A stretch of 64,000 bases of DNA from Elusimicrobia bacterium GWB2_63_22 (GCA_001799735.1 MGUA01000005.1:15763-79762), one strand, 5' to 3'. Numbered from the stretch's first letter, positions 50,732 through 60,163 are shown. The notes: a model not told the origin generated them from the sequence alone. A program made the numbers and translations.

Positions 50732-52015
50732 ATGGAAGCCAAAATAAAAAAAGTTATAGCAAGGGAAATTCTTGACTCGCGCGGTTTCCCCACCGTGGAA
50801 GCCGACGTAATGCTTACCGACGGCTCTTTCGGCCGCGCCGCGGTGCCGAGCGGCGCCTCTACCGGCACCCACGAGGCCCTGGAAATGCGCGACGGCGGCA
50901 AGCGCTACCTGGGCAAGGGCGTCACCAAGGCCGTGGAGAACGTCAACAAGGCCATCGCGGCCGAGATCACCGGCCTGAAGGCCGAGCAGATAAGGATCGA
51001 CGAGCTGATGATAAAGCTCGACGACACCCAGACCAAGAGCAAGCTGGGCGCCAACGCCATCCTGGGCGTCTCCATGGCGCTGGCCCGCGCCGGCGCCGCC
51101 AACGCCAAGCTCCCGCTCTACGCCTACATCCGCAAGGCCTACGGCCTCAAGCATAAGGACTTCGTCATCCCCGCCCCCATGATGAACATCATCAACGGCG
51201 GCAAGCACGCCGACTCCGGCATCAGCATCCAGGAATTCATGATCGTGCCGACCGGCGCGGCCAAGTTCACCGACGGCATCCGCATGGGCTGCGAGATCTA
51301 CCACACGCTCAAGAAGGTCCTGACCAAGGCGGGCTACAGCACGTCCGTCGGCGACGAGGGCGGCTTCGCCCCCAAGATCTTCACGCACGAGTCCGTGCTG
51401 GAGACCATCTGCAACGCCATCAAGGAAGCGGGCTACACCTTCAAGGAAGTCCAGATCGCCCTGGACTCGGCCGCCAGCGAGTTCTTCCAGAACGACCGCT
51501 ACGTGTTCGAAGGCTCCAACCTGAGCTACCAGGAACTGACCGCCAAGTACTCCGAGTGGAAGAAGCACTTCCCCATCATCTCCTACGAGGACCCGCTCGC
51601 CGAAGACGACTGGGAAGGCTGGGACCACCTCACCAAGCACCTGGGCAAGAAAGCCCGCGTGGTGGGCGACGACCTGTTCGTCACCAACCCCGAGCGCCTC
51701 AAGAAGGGCATAGAGGACGGCGTCGCGAACTCCATCCTGATCAAGCTTAACCAGATCGGCTCGCTGACCGAGACCGTGCGCGTGATAGAGCAGGCCCACA
51801 AGGCCAATTACGCCACCGTGATCAGCCACCGCTCGGGCGAGACCGAGGACGCCTTCATCGCCGACCTGGCCGTGGCCACCAACGCCGGCGCCATAAAGAC
51901 CGGCGCGCCCTGCCGCTCCGAGCGCCTGTGCAAGTACAACCAGCTCATCCGCATAGAGGAAGAACTGGGCAAGAAGGCGCGCTACGCCAAGGACAGCGTC
52001 TTCAAGTTCAAGTAA
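50732..52015 (+). CDS. eno: Enolase
   Basis: A 427-residue glycolytic enzyme interconverting 2-phosphoglycerate and phosphoenolpyruvate. [16 protein letters not shown] opens it; [16 protein letters not shown], the catalytic Glu/Lys regions ([22 protein letters not shown]), [11 protein letters not shown] and SHRSGETED are present. AGGAG precedes the ATG. It is followed by ftsB, as in many bacteria. Confidence 0.98.
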   Translation: MEAKIKKVIAREILDSRGFPTVEADVMLTDGSFGRAAVPSGASTGTHEALEMRDGGKRYLGKGVTKAVENVNKAIAAEITGLKAEQIRIDELMIKLDDTQTKSKLGANAILGVSMALARAGAANAKLPLYAYIRKAYGLKHKDFVIPAPMMNIINGGKHADSGISIQEFMIVPTGAAKFTDGIRMGCEIYHTLKKVLTKAGYSTSVGDEGGFAPKIFTHESVLETICNAIKEAGYTFKEVQIALDSAASEFFQNDRYVFEGSNLSYQELTAKYSEWKKHFPIISYEDPLAEDDWEGWDHLTKHLGKKARVVGDDLFVTNPERLKKGIEDGVANSILIKLNQIGSLTETVRVIEQAHKANYATVISHRSGETEDAFIADLAVATNAGAIKTGAPCRSERLCKYNQLIRIEEELGKKARYAKDSVFKFK

Positions 52016-52028
52016 GACTTACCGGATG

Positions 52029-52064
52029 AAAGCCCCGTCCGTTTGAAAGCGGGCGGGGCTTTTT
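52029..52064 (+). terminator. Terminator after eno
   Basis: AAAGCCCCG (52029-52037), loop, CGGGGCTTT (52053-52062), then TT; the loop contains a further CCG/CGG pair. Confidence 0.8.
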
Positions 52065-52075
52065 CACAGAGCGCG

Positions 52076-52366
52076 ATGAAACCAGTACGATTCAAGTTCC
52101 AGCTCAAATACCTCGTCATCCTGGCGCTGGCCCTGGTGCTTTTCGGCAACAAGGGCTTCCGCAAACTGGTCAAGAACTACAGGGAGTACCGCACGCTTAC
52201 CTATGAGAAGGCGCACCTGGAAACGCAGCGCAAGGAACTGGAACAGCAGCTTAAGGACGTAAAGGAAAAGCCGGCGGTGGAGCACGCCGCCCGCAAAGAG
52301 CTCAGCATGCTCAAGCCGGAGGAGACGGAATACCGTTTCCCCCCGCCCAAGGACTCCGACAAATGA
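52076..52366 (+). CDS. ftsB: Septum formation initiator FtsB/DivIC-like
   Basis: A 96-residue bitopic protein: short basic N-terminus, membrane helix (about 10-26, YLVILALALVLFGNKGF), then a coiled coil (YEKAHLETQRKELEQQLKDV) as in FtsB/DivIC, which bridges FtsQ and FtsL. The start at 52076 (MKPVRFKFQLKY) is preferred to 52043, which lies in the eno terminator. The eno-ftsB order supports the call. The stop overlaps the next ATG. Confidence 0.85.
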   Translation: MKPVRFKFQLKYLVILALALVLFGNKGFRKLVKNYREYRTLTYEKAHLETQRKELEQQLKDVKEKPAVEHAARKELSMLKPEETEYRFPPPKDSDK

Positions 52367-52995
52367 AGACCAGGCAGTTCAAACTAGGCCCGATGGACAA
52401 TTTTTCCTACCTGCTCTGGGACCAGGACACCAGGGAGGCAGCCCTGATAGACCCGGCCTGGGAGCCGGAGAAGCTGGCCGCCTTCATAAAGGAAGAAAAG
52501 CTGTCCCTGCAGTGCGTGCTGCTGACGCACGCCCACCCGGACCACGTCAACGCGGTCGCTTTCTTCGCCGGAGCGGACAAAGAGATGCCCGTGTACCTGC
52601 ACGAGGCCGACCATTTCATGCTGGAGGCGAAGCTCCCGACGCTCAAGCACATCAACGACGGGGAGGTCCTGCAGGCCGGCGCCCTTAAGGTAAAGGTGCT
52701 GCACACCCCCGGCCACACGCCCGGCTCCGTCTGCTACCAGGCCGGGGACTCGGTCTTCACCGGCGATACGCTCTTCATAGGCGAATGCGGCAGGGTGGAC
52801 CTGCCCGGGTCCAGCGCCGAGGCGCTCTACGACAGCTTTGTAAAACTGGCCGCGCTGCCGGACGCCGCCGCCGTCTACCCCGGCCATTCCTACAACGGCG
52901 ACACCTCCACCTTCGGCGTGCAGAAGGAATACAACCTGTACCTCAAGCTGGCGCGGCTGGGCAGGCGGGCCGACTTCCTGAAGGCGGTCTCGTGA
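52363..52995 (+). CDS. MBL-fold metallohydrolase (glyoxalase II-like)
   Basis: A 210-residue metallo-beta-lactamase fold enzyme. THAHPDH is the zinc motif, followed by GHTPGSVCY, FTGDTLF and YPGHSY with the remaining ligands in the order of glyoxalase II/persulphide dioxygenase-like proteins. Its ATG overlaps the ftsB stop (ATGA) and its stop overlaps the GTG of the next gene (GTGA). Substrate unknown; a thioester hydrolase is likely. Confidence 0.85.
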   Translation: MKTRQFKLGPMDNFSYLLWDQDTREAALIDPAWEPEKLAAFIKEEKLSLQCVLLTHAHPDHVNAVAFFAGADKEMPVYLHEADHFMLEAKLPTLKHINDGEVLQAGALKVKVLHTPGHTPGSVCYQAGDSVFTGDTLFIGECGRVDLPGSSAEALYDSFVKLAALPDAAAVYPGHSYNGDTSTFGVQKEYNLYLKLARLGRRADFLKAVS

Positions 52996-53627
52996 GCGCG
53001 CGCTGGGCGGCCGTCTCCGACTTCGACGGCACCATCACCCTGCGCGACGTGGGCGACCACCTGCTGCTGCATTACGGCTTCGCCGACAAAAAAACCATAG
53101 AGGAGTCCTATTCCCTCAAGGTCCGCGTCGAGGATTTCATGAAGCGGGCTTTCGCGGGCGCGGCGCTGACGGAGAAGACCATAGCCGATTTCGTGAGGAA
53201 AAAGGTGAAGGCCAGGCGCGGCTTCAGGGACTTCATAGTTTTCTGCGAGGAGAGCGGGGTCCCCTTCGAGATCGTCAGCGGCGGCGTGGATCTCTACGCC
53301 GACCCGTTCTTCAGGGCGCACGGCGTTAAGGTGCGGTCCTTCTTCGGCCGGGCCAGGGTGGTCAAGGGCGGCATCAGGATCACCTACCCTTTCCTCCGGC
53401 GCATGGACCTGAGCTCTTTCAAGGAAGCCCGGGTGCTGCGCCAGAAGCGGGCGGGCCGCCGGGTGGTCTTTTTCGGCGACGGGCCGAACGACCTTAAGGC
53501 CGCGGCGGCCGCGGACAAGGTTTACGCGGCCGGCAGGCTTTACCGCCTTTGCCGGGAGCGCGGCATAGCGGCGTCGCGCCTGGAGGATTTCTCCCGCGCC
53601 GCCTCTTTTCTCAGGAAGAACAGTTAA
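52992..53627 (+). CDS. HAD-IB family phosphatase (SerB/MtnX-like)
   Basis: A 211-residue phosphatase. Catalytic SDFDGTIT (D11, D13 about), IVSGG for motif II and FFGDGPNDLKAA for the Mg motif. The start is GTG at 52992, overlapping the upstream TGA; the frame extends further upstream but only inside that gene. MtnX, phosphoserine phosphatase or another small phosphatase are all possible. lgt follows after 23 bases. Confidence 0.85.
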   Translation: MSARWAAVSDFDGTITLRDVGDHLLLHYGFADKKTIEESYSLKVRVEDFMKRAFAGAALTEKTIADFVRKKVKARRGFRDFIVFCEESGVPFEIVSGGVDLYADPFFRAHGVKVRSFFGRARVVKGGIRITYPFLRRMDLSSFKEARVLRQKRAGRRVVFFGDGPNDLKAAAAADKVYAAGRLYRLCRERGIAASRLEDFSRAASFLRKNS

Positions 53628-53650
53628 GCCGGCCGGTACCGGCGACCCAC

Positions 53651-54436
53651 ATGCACCCGATAATATTTCAACTCGGTTCCTTTAAACTTCCGGCTTACGG
53701 CCTGATGGTGGCGCTTGGCTACCTGGCGGCCATCTTTTACCTGTTCCGCAAGGCCGGCGAGGCGGGCCTGAAGAAGGAGGACCTTTCGGACCTGGTCTTC
53801 TACACGGTGCTGGGCGGCATGGCCGGCGCCAAGCTCTTCTACGCCGCCACCTACTGGGACCAGTTCGGCCCGGACTTCCTGGCCAGGGCCGGCTACGCGC
53901 TGCGCACCTTCCAGTACGGCTTCGTCTTCTACGGCGGGCTTATTTTCGGGGCCGCGATCTTCTTCTACCTCTGCGCCCGCCGCAAGCTGGCGGCCCTGCG
54001 CGCGGCGGACCTGGCCGCGCCGGCGCTGGCGCTGGGCCACGCCTTCGGCAGGATCGGCTGCTTCCTGGCCGGCTGCTGCCACGGCAGGCCCACCGCCTGC
54101 CCGGTAAGCGTCACCTTTAACGACCCCGCCTCCGAGGTCAGCCCGCTCTACCTCGGGACGCCGCTGCATCCCACGCAGCTTTACGAGGCGGGCGGCAACC
54201 TGCTCATCTTCTTCCTGCTGCACCGGGCGTTCGCCCGGAAGTTCAGGCCCGGCGCCGTGCTGGCGCTCTACGCGGGCCTCTACTCGGCGCAGCGCTTCCT
54301 GATAGAGTTTCTGCGCGGGGACGACCGGGGCGCGGCGCATTTCGGCCTCTCGCCGGCGCAGCTCATCTCGGCCGCCGCCTTCTGCGGAGCGGCCGTTCTC
54401 TTTTACAAGCTAAAGGACCAAAATGAAAAAAACTAA
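53651..54436 (+). CDS. lgt: Prolipoprotein diacylglyceryl transferase
   Basis: A 261-residue polytopic membrane enzyme attaching diacylglycerol to lipoprotein Cys. Helix-rich; the signature GHAFGRIGCFLAGCCHGRPT (about 129-148) contains the conserved Arg/Gly/His positions, and LHPTQLYEA is the second motif. The start at 53651 (MHPIIFQLG) fits the family; an upstream frame is within the preceding gene. It supports lipoproteins such as that at 46748. It overlaps the next gene by 14 bases. Confidence 0.93.
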   Translation: MHPIIFQLGSFKLPAYGLMVALGYLAAIFYLFRKAGEAGLKKEDLSDLVFYTVLGGMAGAKLFYAATYWDQFGPDFLARAGYALRTFQYGFVFYGGLIFGAAIFFYLCARRKLAALRAADLAAPALALGHAFGRIGCFLAGCCHGRPTACPVSVTFNDPASEVSPLYLGTPLHPTQLYEAGGNLLIFFLLHRAFARKFRPGAVLALYAGLYSAQRFLIEFLRGDDRGAAHFGLSPAQLISAAAFCGAAVLFYKLKDQNEKN

Positions 54437-55328
54437 ACTGACCTATTCCGGCGCCCCGGCCCGCCTGGATATCTATCTCGCCGGCAGCGGGGAGAATTTT
54501 TCCCGCTCCTACGCGCGGCGCCTCATAGAAGAGGGCATGGCCACCGTCAACGGCAAGAAGAAAAAGCCGTCCTACATCCTCATCCCCGACGATGAGGTGG
54601 TGATAACGTTCCCGGGCGCGGGGGCCGCGCAGGTCTTTGAGGACCTGGTGATCTTCGAGGACAAGGCCCTGCTGGCCGTGCACAAGCCGGCCGGCCTGGC
54701 CGTGCACCCCAACCCGCCCGGCTGGGAGACCAACCCCAAGGCCGCGCTGCTCGGCGAGGCCACGCTGGTCTCCATGGTCCTTTCCGCCCGCCCGGCCATG
54801 GCCGAAGCCGGCCTGGAGCGGCTTGGCCTGGTGCACCGCCTGGACCGGGACACCAGCGGCCTGATGCTGCTGGCCAAGACCCCAGCGGCGCAGACGTCTC
54901 TCACGACGGGCTTCAGGGAGCGCGTGATGGCCAAGGTTTATATCGGCTGCGTGGCCGGCGTCCCGGAGAAGAAGGGGATCATAGACGCCCCCATCGGCCG
55001 CGCCGGCGGCTTCAAGAAGATAAAAGTGTGGGAGTACGGCCGCGAGGCGGTGACCGAATACAAACTCAAGGAAAAAGGCAAAGGCTGCGCGCTGCTGGAG
55101 ATCTACCCCAAGACCGGCCGCACCAACCAGATAAGGATACACCTGGCGCACATAGGCCACCCGATCATAGGCGACAAGCTGTACGGCGGGCCGCCGGCGG
55201 CGCGCATGCTGCTGCATTCGCTCAGCCTGGCCTTCGACCATCCCGTGACCGGAAAAAAGACAAAGCTGGAAGCCCCGCTGCCGGCGGACTTCAAGAAGGC
55301 CTGGAAAGAGGTTAAGGGAAAGGCCTGA
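54423..55328 (+). CDS. Pseudouridine synthase, RluD/RluA family
   Basis: A 301-residue enzyme isomerising uridine in rRNA. An S4 RNA-binding domain (SRSYARRLIEEGMATVNGKKKKPSY, about 25-60) is followed by the catalytic domain with HRLDRDTSGLMLLAKT (catalytic Asp in HRLDRDTSG), GVPEKKGIIDAPIG, LEIYPKTGRTNQIRIH and GHPIIGDKLYG. The RluD/RluA/RluC distinction cannot be made by eye. It overlaps lgt by 14 bases. Confidence 0.92.
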   Translation: MKKTKLTYSGAPARLDIYLAGSGENFSRSYARRLIEEGMATVNGKKKKPSYILIPDDEVVITFPGAGAAQVFEDLVIFEDKALLAVHKPAGLAVHPNPPGWETNPKAALLGEATLVSMVLSARPAMAEAGLERLGLVHRLDRDTSGLMLLAKTPAAQTSLTTGFRERVMAKVYIGCVAGVPEKKGIIDAPIGRAGGFKKIKVWEYGREAVTEYKLKEKGKGCALLEIYPKTGRTNQIRIHLAHIGHPIIGDKLYGGPPAARMLLHSLSLAFDHPVTGKKTKLEAPLPADFKKAWKEVKGKA

Positions 55329-55350
55329 ACGGGCCGCGCAAAATAAAAAA

Positions 55351-55373
55351 ACCGGCGAAGGCCGGTTTTTTTA
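55351..55373. terminator. Bidirectional terminator
   Basis: ACCGGC (55351-55356), GAAG, GCCGGT (55361-55366) with A run before and T run after, between converging rluD-like and GH57 genes. Confidence 0.85.
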
Positions 55374-55386
55374 CGCCCCGAAGGCT

Positions 55387-56994
55387 TCAGAATTTGGAAA
55401 TAGAGGCGAAAACCTTGAAGTCCAGCCTCGGGAACACGCTGTTCTTCTGCTCCAGCTCGGCGAGCGCGGCCTCGTCCACGCGCTTTTCTATCACCTCGGA
55501 CAGCAGCCGCACAGCGTTGGCGGAGTGGTCCTCCAGGCGGCCCTTGGCGTAGTCGGAATGGGAACCGATATACAGCAGGAAAGCCCAATCGGAGGACTGG
55601 GCCAGCAGGGTCTCGCGCGCGGCCTGGTTGAGAGCCCGGGCGGCGAGGCTGTTGAGGTCCTGGTTGCGGAACCGGTTGGCCGTCTCTATCATCTTGTCGG
55701 TGGCGGCGTAGACGGCGGAGTAGATGAAATCGTTGCTCTCGTTGACCCACGGGTCGAAGTAGCCGCTCTCGCCCCAGGAGGAGATGCCCGGGGTCAGTTC
55801 CGCCGGCTCCTGGCAGGAGTTCAGGTACTCCGACGGGGTGACGAACTGCAGGGGCAGGCGCTCCGCCCGGATCTTCCTTATGACGGTCTCCAGAAAAGCG
55901 GGGCCTTCGAACCACCAGTGGCCGAACAGCTCCGCGTCGTAGCAGCTCACTATCAGGGGCCTGGTACCGCGCGCGGCGTAGAAGTCGTCGGTCTGCTTCA
56001 TGCGGCGGGCGAGAAAATCCGAGGCGTGCGCCTCCACCCTGGCCATGGCGGCCTCGGGGTCGTAATACTCTTTGGCGGAAAGGTCGTTGCCGGGGCCGGT
56101 GATGCGGTGGTACTTCAGGCCCAGCGGCCGGCGGACGCCGTCCGAACCCAGGTAGGGCCTGACGTACTCGTAATCCCCGTCGTAGCCGAGGTCGCGGTAG
56201 AACTCGCGGTAGGCCGGGTCGCCGGGATAGCCGAACTTGGAGCTCCAGACCTCGCGCGAACTGGCGGCGTCCCGCGCGAAGAGCCCGACGCCGTTGGTGG
56301 TGCGGTAAGGGGAATAGACGCCGTTGGGCGCCTGCGGGGCGGCGAACTCCATGGCGTGCGACTCGGTAAAGGTATAGTTGAAGCCGGAAAGCTTCAGGTA
56401 GGAGTTCAGGCGCGGCTCATAGGCGCATTCCGGCAGCCAGAAGCCAGAGGGCTTGCGGTTGAACCGGTCCTCGTAATCCTCGGCGGCCACGGCCAGCTGG
56501 GCGCGCACGGCCTCCGGGCGGGTCAGCAGCGGCAGCACGGCGTGCGTGGCGGAGGTGGTGATGATCTCTATCTGCCCGGCATGCTGCAGGGATTTCAGCG
56601 GGGTTATCAGGTCGCCGCTGTACTTATGCAGCACTTCGGCCGCTTCCTGGTACAGCTTCTGATAAAATTTTACGCTCCGGAGCAGGGCGGGGTCGCCGGC
56701 GGCGCGCTCCAGTTCTTTCTCTATAAGCTCCAGGCGGGAGTCCACGTAAAGCTGCAGTTTGTCTTCGAGCGCCTCGTTCTCCAGCATGGCGCCCAGGGTG
56801 GGCGAGATGGAAAGCGCCACGCCGGGCCTGATGCCTTCCGCGGCCAGCCGCTCGAGGGCGGAGATGATGGGCACGTAAGTCTCGACCACGGCCTCGAAGA
56901 ACCAGTTCTCCTCGAGGAAGCCCGAGTCGCGGGGGTGGTTGACGTACGGCAGGTGCGCGTGCAGCAGGAACATCAGGGAGCCGCGCGAGCTCAT
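55387..56994 (-). CDS. Glycoside hydrolase family 57, 1,4-alpha-glucan branching enzyme
   Basis: A 535-residue GH57 enzyme. HLPYVNHP opens the barrel; the nucleophile Glu is in WLPECAYEP (E189) and the acid/base Asp in YDAELFGHWW (D353), close to positions 183 and 354 known for the Thermococcus branching enzyme. A C-terminal domain with SSWGESGYFDPW and NRFRNQD-type segments is present, as in branching enzymes. It presumably builds alpha-1,6 branches in glycogen. It overlaps the upstream small gene by 4 bases. Confidence 0.92.
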   Translation of the reverse strand: MSSRGSLMFLLHAHLPYVNHPRDSGFLEENWFFEAVVETYVPIISALERLAAEGIRPGVALSISPTLGAMLENEALEDKLQLYVDSRLELIEKELERAAGDPALLRSVKFYQKLYQEAAEVLHKYSGDLITPLKSLQHAGQIEIITTSATHAVLPLLTRPEAVRAQLAVAAEDYEDRFNRKPSGFWLPECAYEPRLNSYLKLSGFNYTFTESHAMEFAAPQAPNGVYSPYRTTNGVGLFARDAASSREVWSSKFGYPGDPAYREFYRDLGYDGDYEYVRPYLGSDGVRRPLGLKYHRITGPGNDLSAKEYYDPEAAMARVEAHASDFLARRMKQTDDFYAARGTRPLIVSCYDAELFGHWWFEGPAFLETVIRKIRAERLPLQFVTPSEYLNSCQEPAELTPGISSWGESGYFDPWVNESNDFIYSAVYAATDKMIETANRFRNQDLNSLAARALNQAARETLLAQSSDWAFLLYIGSHSDYAKGRLEDHSANAVRLLSEVIEKRVDEAALAELEQKNSVFPRLDFKVFASISKF

Positions 56995-57380
56995 GACAGC
57001 ACCTTCTTGTGGAATTCCATGCTGGCGTAGGCGCGCTCTTCGGCCATGCCGGCGGCGGCGGGCGCCGCGGCCTGGTTGGACTCGAGGAGTTTTTCCCAGG
57101 CGTCGCCGCGCAGCGCGTAAAGCGAGGCCTGGTAAGTTTTGCCCTGCGCGGGGACCGGGAGGTAGGCGCGGCCGGCCTGCCAGCCGGCTTTCAGGACCGA
57201 GGCCTGGGCCCCGTCGTCCACGCAGGCCAGCCTGAGCTCCAGTTCGCCGGCGAAAGCGCCGGACGCGAAAGCTTCGGCCCGCCCGGCGGAGAACAGCCAG
57301 AAAACAAAAAAGGAACCGGGGTTCTTCGGGAGAAGCACCAGGCGGTCTTCGGCAGGCAGAGGTCTCGACAGTTCGGGCAT
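56991..57380 (-). CDS. DUF4912-like small protein
   Basis: This 129-residue protein resembles DUF4912 (RLVLLPKNPGSFFVFWLFS; then a beta-rich part with LELRLACVDDGAQ and AYLPVPAQGKTYQASLYALRG). Family members often accompany GH57 or glycogen genes and may bind carbohydrate; the role is not proven. It begins the two-gene unit with GH57 (ATGA overlap). A possible -10 TAGATT lies 8 bases before the ATG on the minus strand. Confidence 0.75.
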   Translation of the reverse strand: MPELSRPLPAEDRLVLLPKNPGSFFVFWLFSAGRAEAFASGAFAGELELRLACVDDGAQASVLKAGWQAGRAYLPVPAQGKTYQASLYALRGDAWEKLLESNQAAAPAAAGMAEERAYASMEFHKKVLS

Positions 57381-57444
57381 CTACAGATAATCTACTAAAT
57401 TTTCCCGGAATTAAAAATAATTTTCTGGTCTCCCGCTTTTTTTA

Positions 57445-57450
57445 TATGAT
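57445..57450 (+). promoter_or_regulatory. Possible -10 of the tdh-like operon
   Basis: TATGAT (57445-57450) lies 54 bases before the ATG at 57505. The -35 is not clear (TTTTCT near 57421). Confidence 0.35.
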
Positions 57451-57504
57451 AGCTATGCGGCCGGACGCCGCTAAATCTCTTTGAACAGGGCCAAGGAGCC
57501 ACCC

Positions 57505-58539
57505 ATGAAAGCCATTCTCAAAACCTCCAGGTCGCGCGGCGCCAGCTACCGCGACGCCCAAACGCCGGTCATCGCCAAGGACGAGCTCCTTATCCGCGTC
57601 ACCGCCGCCTCCATCAGCCCCAGCGACCTGGCCATCCACAACCACGCCGGCCCCGGCTTCGCCACGCCCACGCTCCCCTTCGCCTTCGGCCAGGAATTCT
57701 GCGGCGAAGTGGTGGAGATAGGGTCGCTCGCCAAGGGGTTCGACAAGGGCGATTTCGTCTCCGTGGAATCCCACATCTTCTGCGGCGTCTGCGGGCAGTG
57801 CCGCAACGACCAGCGCCATATCTGCCAGAACCTGCGCGTGATAGGCCGCGACGTGCCCGGCGGCCTGGCCGAATACGCCGCGGTGCCGGCGCGCTGCGCC
57901 TGGAAACACACCGACGATTCGCTCAAGGACATCGGCGCCATCATGGGGCCGTTCGGCAGCTCGGTGCACGCCGTGCTGTCCGAGGACCTGGTGGGCCGCA
58001 GCGTGCTGATCTCCGGAGTCGCCCCGCAGGGGCTGTTCGCCGCGGCGATAGCCAAGGCAGGCGGGGCCAAGCGCGTGATCGCGCTGGACTCGTCCGACTA
58101 CCGCCGCAAGCTCGCCCTTAAGATGGGCGCCGACGTGGCCATGGACTCCTCCGCCGCCGACTGCGTGGGCCGGATCCACAAGGCCTGCGGCCAGGAAGGC
58201 GTAGACGCCGTAATAGAGATGAGCGGCGGCGCCAAGGCCATAGCGCTCGGCCTGAAGGCCCTGCGCCCCGGCGGCCGCTTTGTGGCTTTCGGCCTGCCGG
58301 TGGAGAACCTCAACCTGGACTACGCCGGAGACATAGTGAAACGCGGCATCCGCCTGGAGGGCGTGGCCGGCCGGGAGATCTTCCGCAGCTGGTACAAGAT
58401 GGAGAGCCTGCTGAAGTCCGGCGCGGTGGACCCGCGGCCCGCCGTCACGCACACCTTCGCCTTCAAGGACTTTAAAAAAGCCTTCGCCCTGATCAATTCC
58501 AAGGACAAGCGCTGCGGCAAGGTCATACTGAAACCGTAA
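57505..58539 (+). CDS. Threonine dehydrogenase-like MDR protein with altered catalytic zinc site
   Basis: A 344-residue medium-chain dehydrogenase/reductase, clearly similar to L-threonine 3-dehydrogenase along its length (structural zinc Cys 93, 96, 99 and 107; NAD-fold GVAPQGLFAAAIAKAGG; SWYKMESLLKSG). Where E. coli Tdh has Cys38, His43 and His63, this protein reads Ser38, Ala43 and Gln63 (ISPSDLAIH, FGQEFCGEV), so the usual catalytic zinc ligands are lost. Activity may be altered. AAGGAG precedes the ATG at 57505; kbl follows 12 bases later, so the tdh-kbl pairing is kept. Confidence 0.85.
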   Translation: MKAILKTSRSRGASYRDAQTPVIAKDELLIRVTAASISPSDLAIHNHAGPGFATPTLPFAFGQEFCGEVVEIGSLAKGFDKGDFVSVESHIFCGVCGQCRNDQRHICQNLRVIGRDVPGGLAEYAAVPARCAWKHTDDSLKDIGAIMGPFGSSVHAVLSEDLVGRSVLISGVAPQGLFAAAIAKAGGAKRVIALDSSDYRRKLALKMGADVAMDSSAADCVGRIHKACGQEGVDAVIEMSGGAKAIALGLKALRPGGRFVAFGLPVENLNLDYAGDIVKRGIRLEGVAGREIFRSWYKMESLLKSGAVDPRPAVTHTFAFKDFKKAFALINSKDKRCGKVILKP

Positions 58540-58551
58540 CAAGGAGACACC

Positions 58552-59742
58552 ATGAGCTTCGATACCCTTAAGTTCGCCGACGAGGAAGTAGCCCTGCTGA
58601 AGCAGGAGGGCCGCTTCCTGCAGCCGCGGGTGCTGGAATCCGCGCAGGAGCCCGTCTCGGTGATAGACGGCAAAAAAGTCGTCAACCTGACCTCCAACAA
58701 CTACCTGGCGCTGGCCAACAACCCCAAAGTAAAGAAGGCCGCCATAGAGGCCATAGAGAAATACGGCATAGGTTCCGCCGCCGTGCGCACCATCATCGGC
58801 ACCATGTCCATCCACCGTGAGCTCGAGGAGGAGTTCGCCAAGTTCAAGCATTCCGAGGCCTCCATCCTGTTCCAGAGCGGCTTTACCTCCAACGTGGCGG
58901 TCTGCCAGTCGCTGATGTCCTCCGAGGCCGACCTGCTGATCTCCGACGAGCTCAACCACGCCTCCATCATAGACGGGGCCCGCCTGGCCAAGTCCCCCCG
59001 CAAGATCTACCGCCACAAGGACATCAAGCACCTGACCGAGATCCTTGAGACGCCCGAAGCGCGCAAGGCCCGCCGCAAGATGGTGGTCACCGACGGCGTG
59101 TTCTCCATGGACGGCGACATCGCCAACCTCGACGAGATAGTGGCGACCGCCCATAAGTACGGGGCCTTCGTGATGGTGGACGACGCGCACGCCAGCGGCG
59201 TGATAGGCAAGGAAGGCCGCGGCACCGTCAGCCATTTCAACCTTGACGGCCAGGTGGAGATCCAGATCGGCACGCTTTCCAAGGCCTTCGCGGCCGTAGG
59301 CGGCTACGCCGCCACCACGCAGAACCTACGCGACTACATGGGCTCGGTGGCCCGGCCCTTCCTGTTCTCCAGCTCCCAGCCGCCGTCGGTGGCCGCCTCG
59401 TGCCTGGCGGTGCTCGACATCCTGCTCAACGAGCCGGAATACCTCAAGCGCCTCTGGGACAACACCGCCTTCTTCAAGGAAGAGATGAAGAAGGCCGGTT
59501 TCGACACCGGCCATTCGGTCACCCCCATCACCCCGGTGATGATCGGCGACCCCGTAAAGGCGAAGGCGCTCTCCGTGAAACTTTTCGAGGAAGGCGTCTT
59601 CGCGCTGCCGCTGGGCTTTCCTACCGTGCCCAAGGGCAAGGAACGCCTGCGCACCATAGTGACCGCCGGCCACACGCTCAAGGACCTGGAATTCGCCGTG
59701 GAGAAGTTCAAGAAAGCCGGCAAAGAACTCGGCATAATCTAA
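58552..59742 (+). CDS. kbl: Glycine C-acetyltransferase (2-amino-3-ketobutyrate CoA ligase)
   Basis: A 396-residue PLP enzyme of the alpha-oxoamine synthase family. VTDGVFSMDGDIANL, DDAHASGVIGKEGRGT, and TLSKAFAAVGGYAA with the PLP Lys are present. Kbl forms glycine and acetyl-CoA from 2-amino-3-ketobutyrate. Other members of the family (BioF, SPT) are possible by fold, but the tdh-like partner and length favour Kbl. AAGGAG precedes the ATG. Confidence 0.9.
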   Translation: MSFDTLKFADEEVALLKQEGRFLQPRVLESAQEPVSVIDGKKVVNLTSNNYLALANNPKVKKAAIEAIEKYGIGSAAVRTIIGTMSIHRELEEEFAKFKHSEASILFQSGFTSNVAVCQSLMSSEADLLISDELNHASIIDGARLAKSPRKIYRHKDIKHLTEILETPEARKARRKMVVTDGVFSMDGDIANLDEIVATAHKYGAFVMVDDAHASGVIGKEGRGTVSHFNLDGQVEIQIGTLSKAFAAVGGYAATTQNLRDYMGSVARPFLFSSSQPPSVAASCLAVLDILLNEPEYLKRLWDNTAFFKEEMKKAGFDTGHSVTPITPVMIGDPVKAKALSVKLFEEGVFALPLGFPTVPKGKERLRTIVTAGHTLKDLEFAVEKFKKAGKELGII

Positions 59743-59752
59743 GGAGATACGG

Positions 59753-60163
59753 ATGAAACGCAACCTTCTGATAACTTTAGCCGCGGTGGCCGTACTGGCC
59801 GCCAGCGCCGGCGCCGCGGTGATGCGCGTCAACGGCGAGCCGGCCCGCAAGATGTGGGAAGCCCTGAACCTGATGGCCAAGCTGGAAGACCTGCCGCTGC
59901 ACGTGATAGACGGCGCCTCCGACACCATCGAGGTCAGGAGCCTGACCTGCGCCTCGGAGATGTACGACGCCTGCTCCCTCTTCGTTAAAGTCGACGGCGA
60001 GGAGAAGATGATAGTCCACCTCGACGCCGCCTGCAAGATCATAGACGCGCTCTACGCCAACGGCATCTACCCCTCCGAAGACGACCCCAGCCTTTCCCAG
60101 TCGGCCGGGCACGTGTCCTGCACTAAAACCAACGACAAGTTCGACTGCGTCATAACGGAATAA
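59753..60163 (+). CDS. Secreted small protein with Cys pairs, unknown
   Basis: A 136-residue protein with a signal peptide (1-21, ending ASAGAA) and five Cys (SLTCASEMYDACSLF, DAACKII, VSCTKTNDKFDC). No family is recognised. It lies 10 bases after kbl with an AAGGAG ribosome site and before a tetrapyrrole-methylase-like gene; the operon may be shared. Confidence 0.7.
   Translation: MKRNLLITLAAVAVLAASAGAAVMRVNGEPARKMWEALNLMAKLEDLPLHVIDGASDTIEVRSLTCASEMYDACSLFVKVDGEEKMIVHLDAACKIIDALYANGIYPSEDDPSLSQSAGHVSCTKTNDKFDCVITE

Noticed and set aside
59753-60163. Borosin precursor peptide for the neighbouring methylase
   Set aside because: It has a Sec signal peptide and Cys pairs rather than a borosin-binding domain and hydrophobic core peptide.
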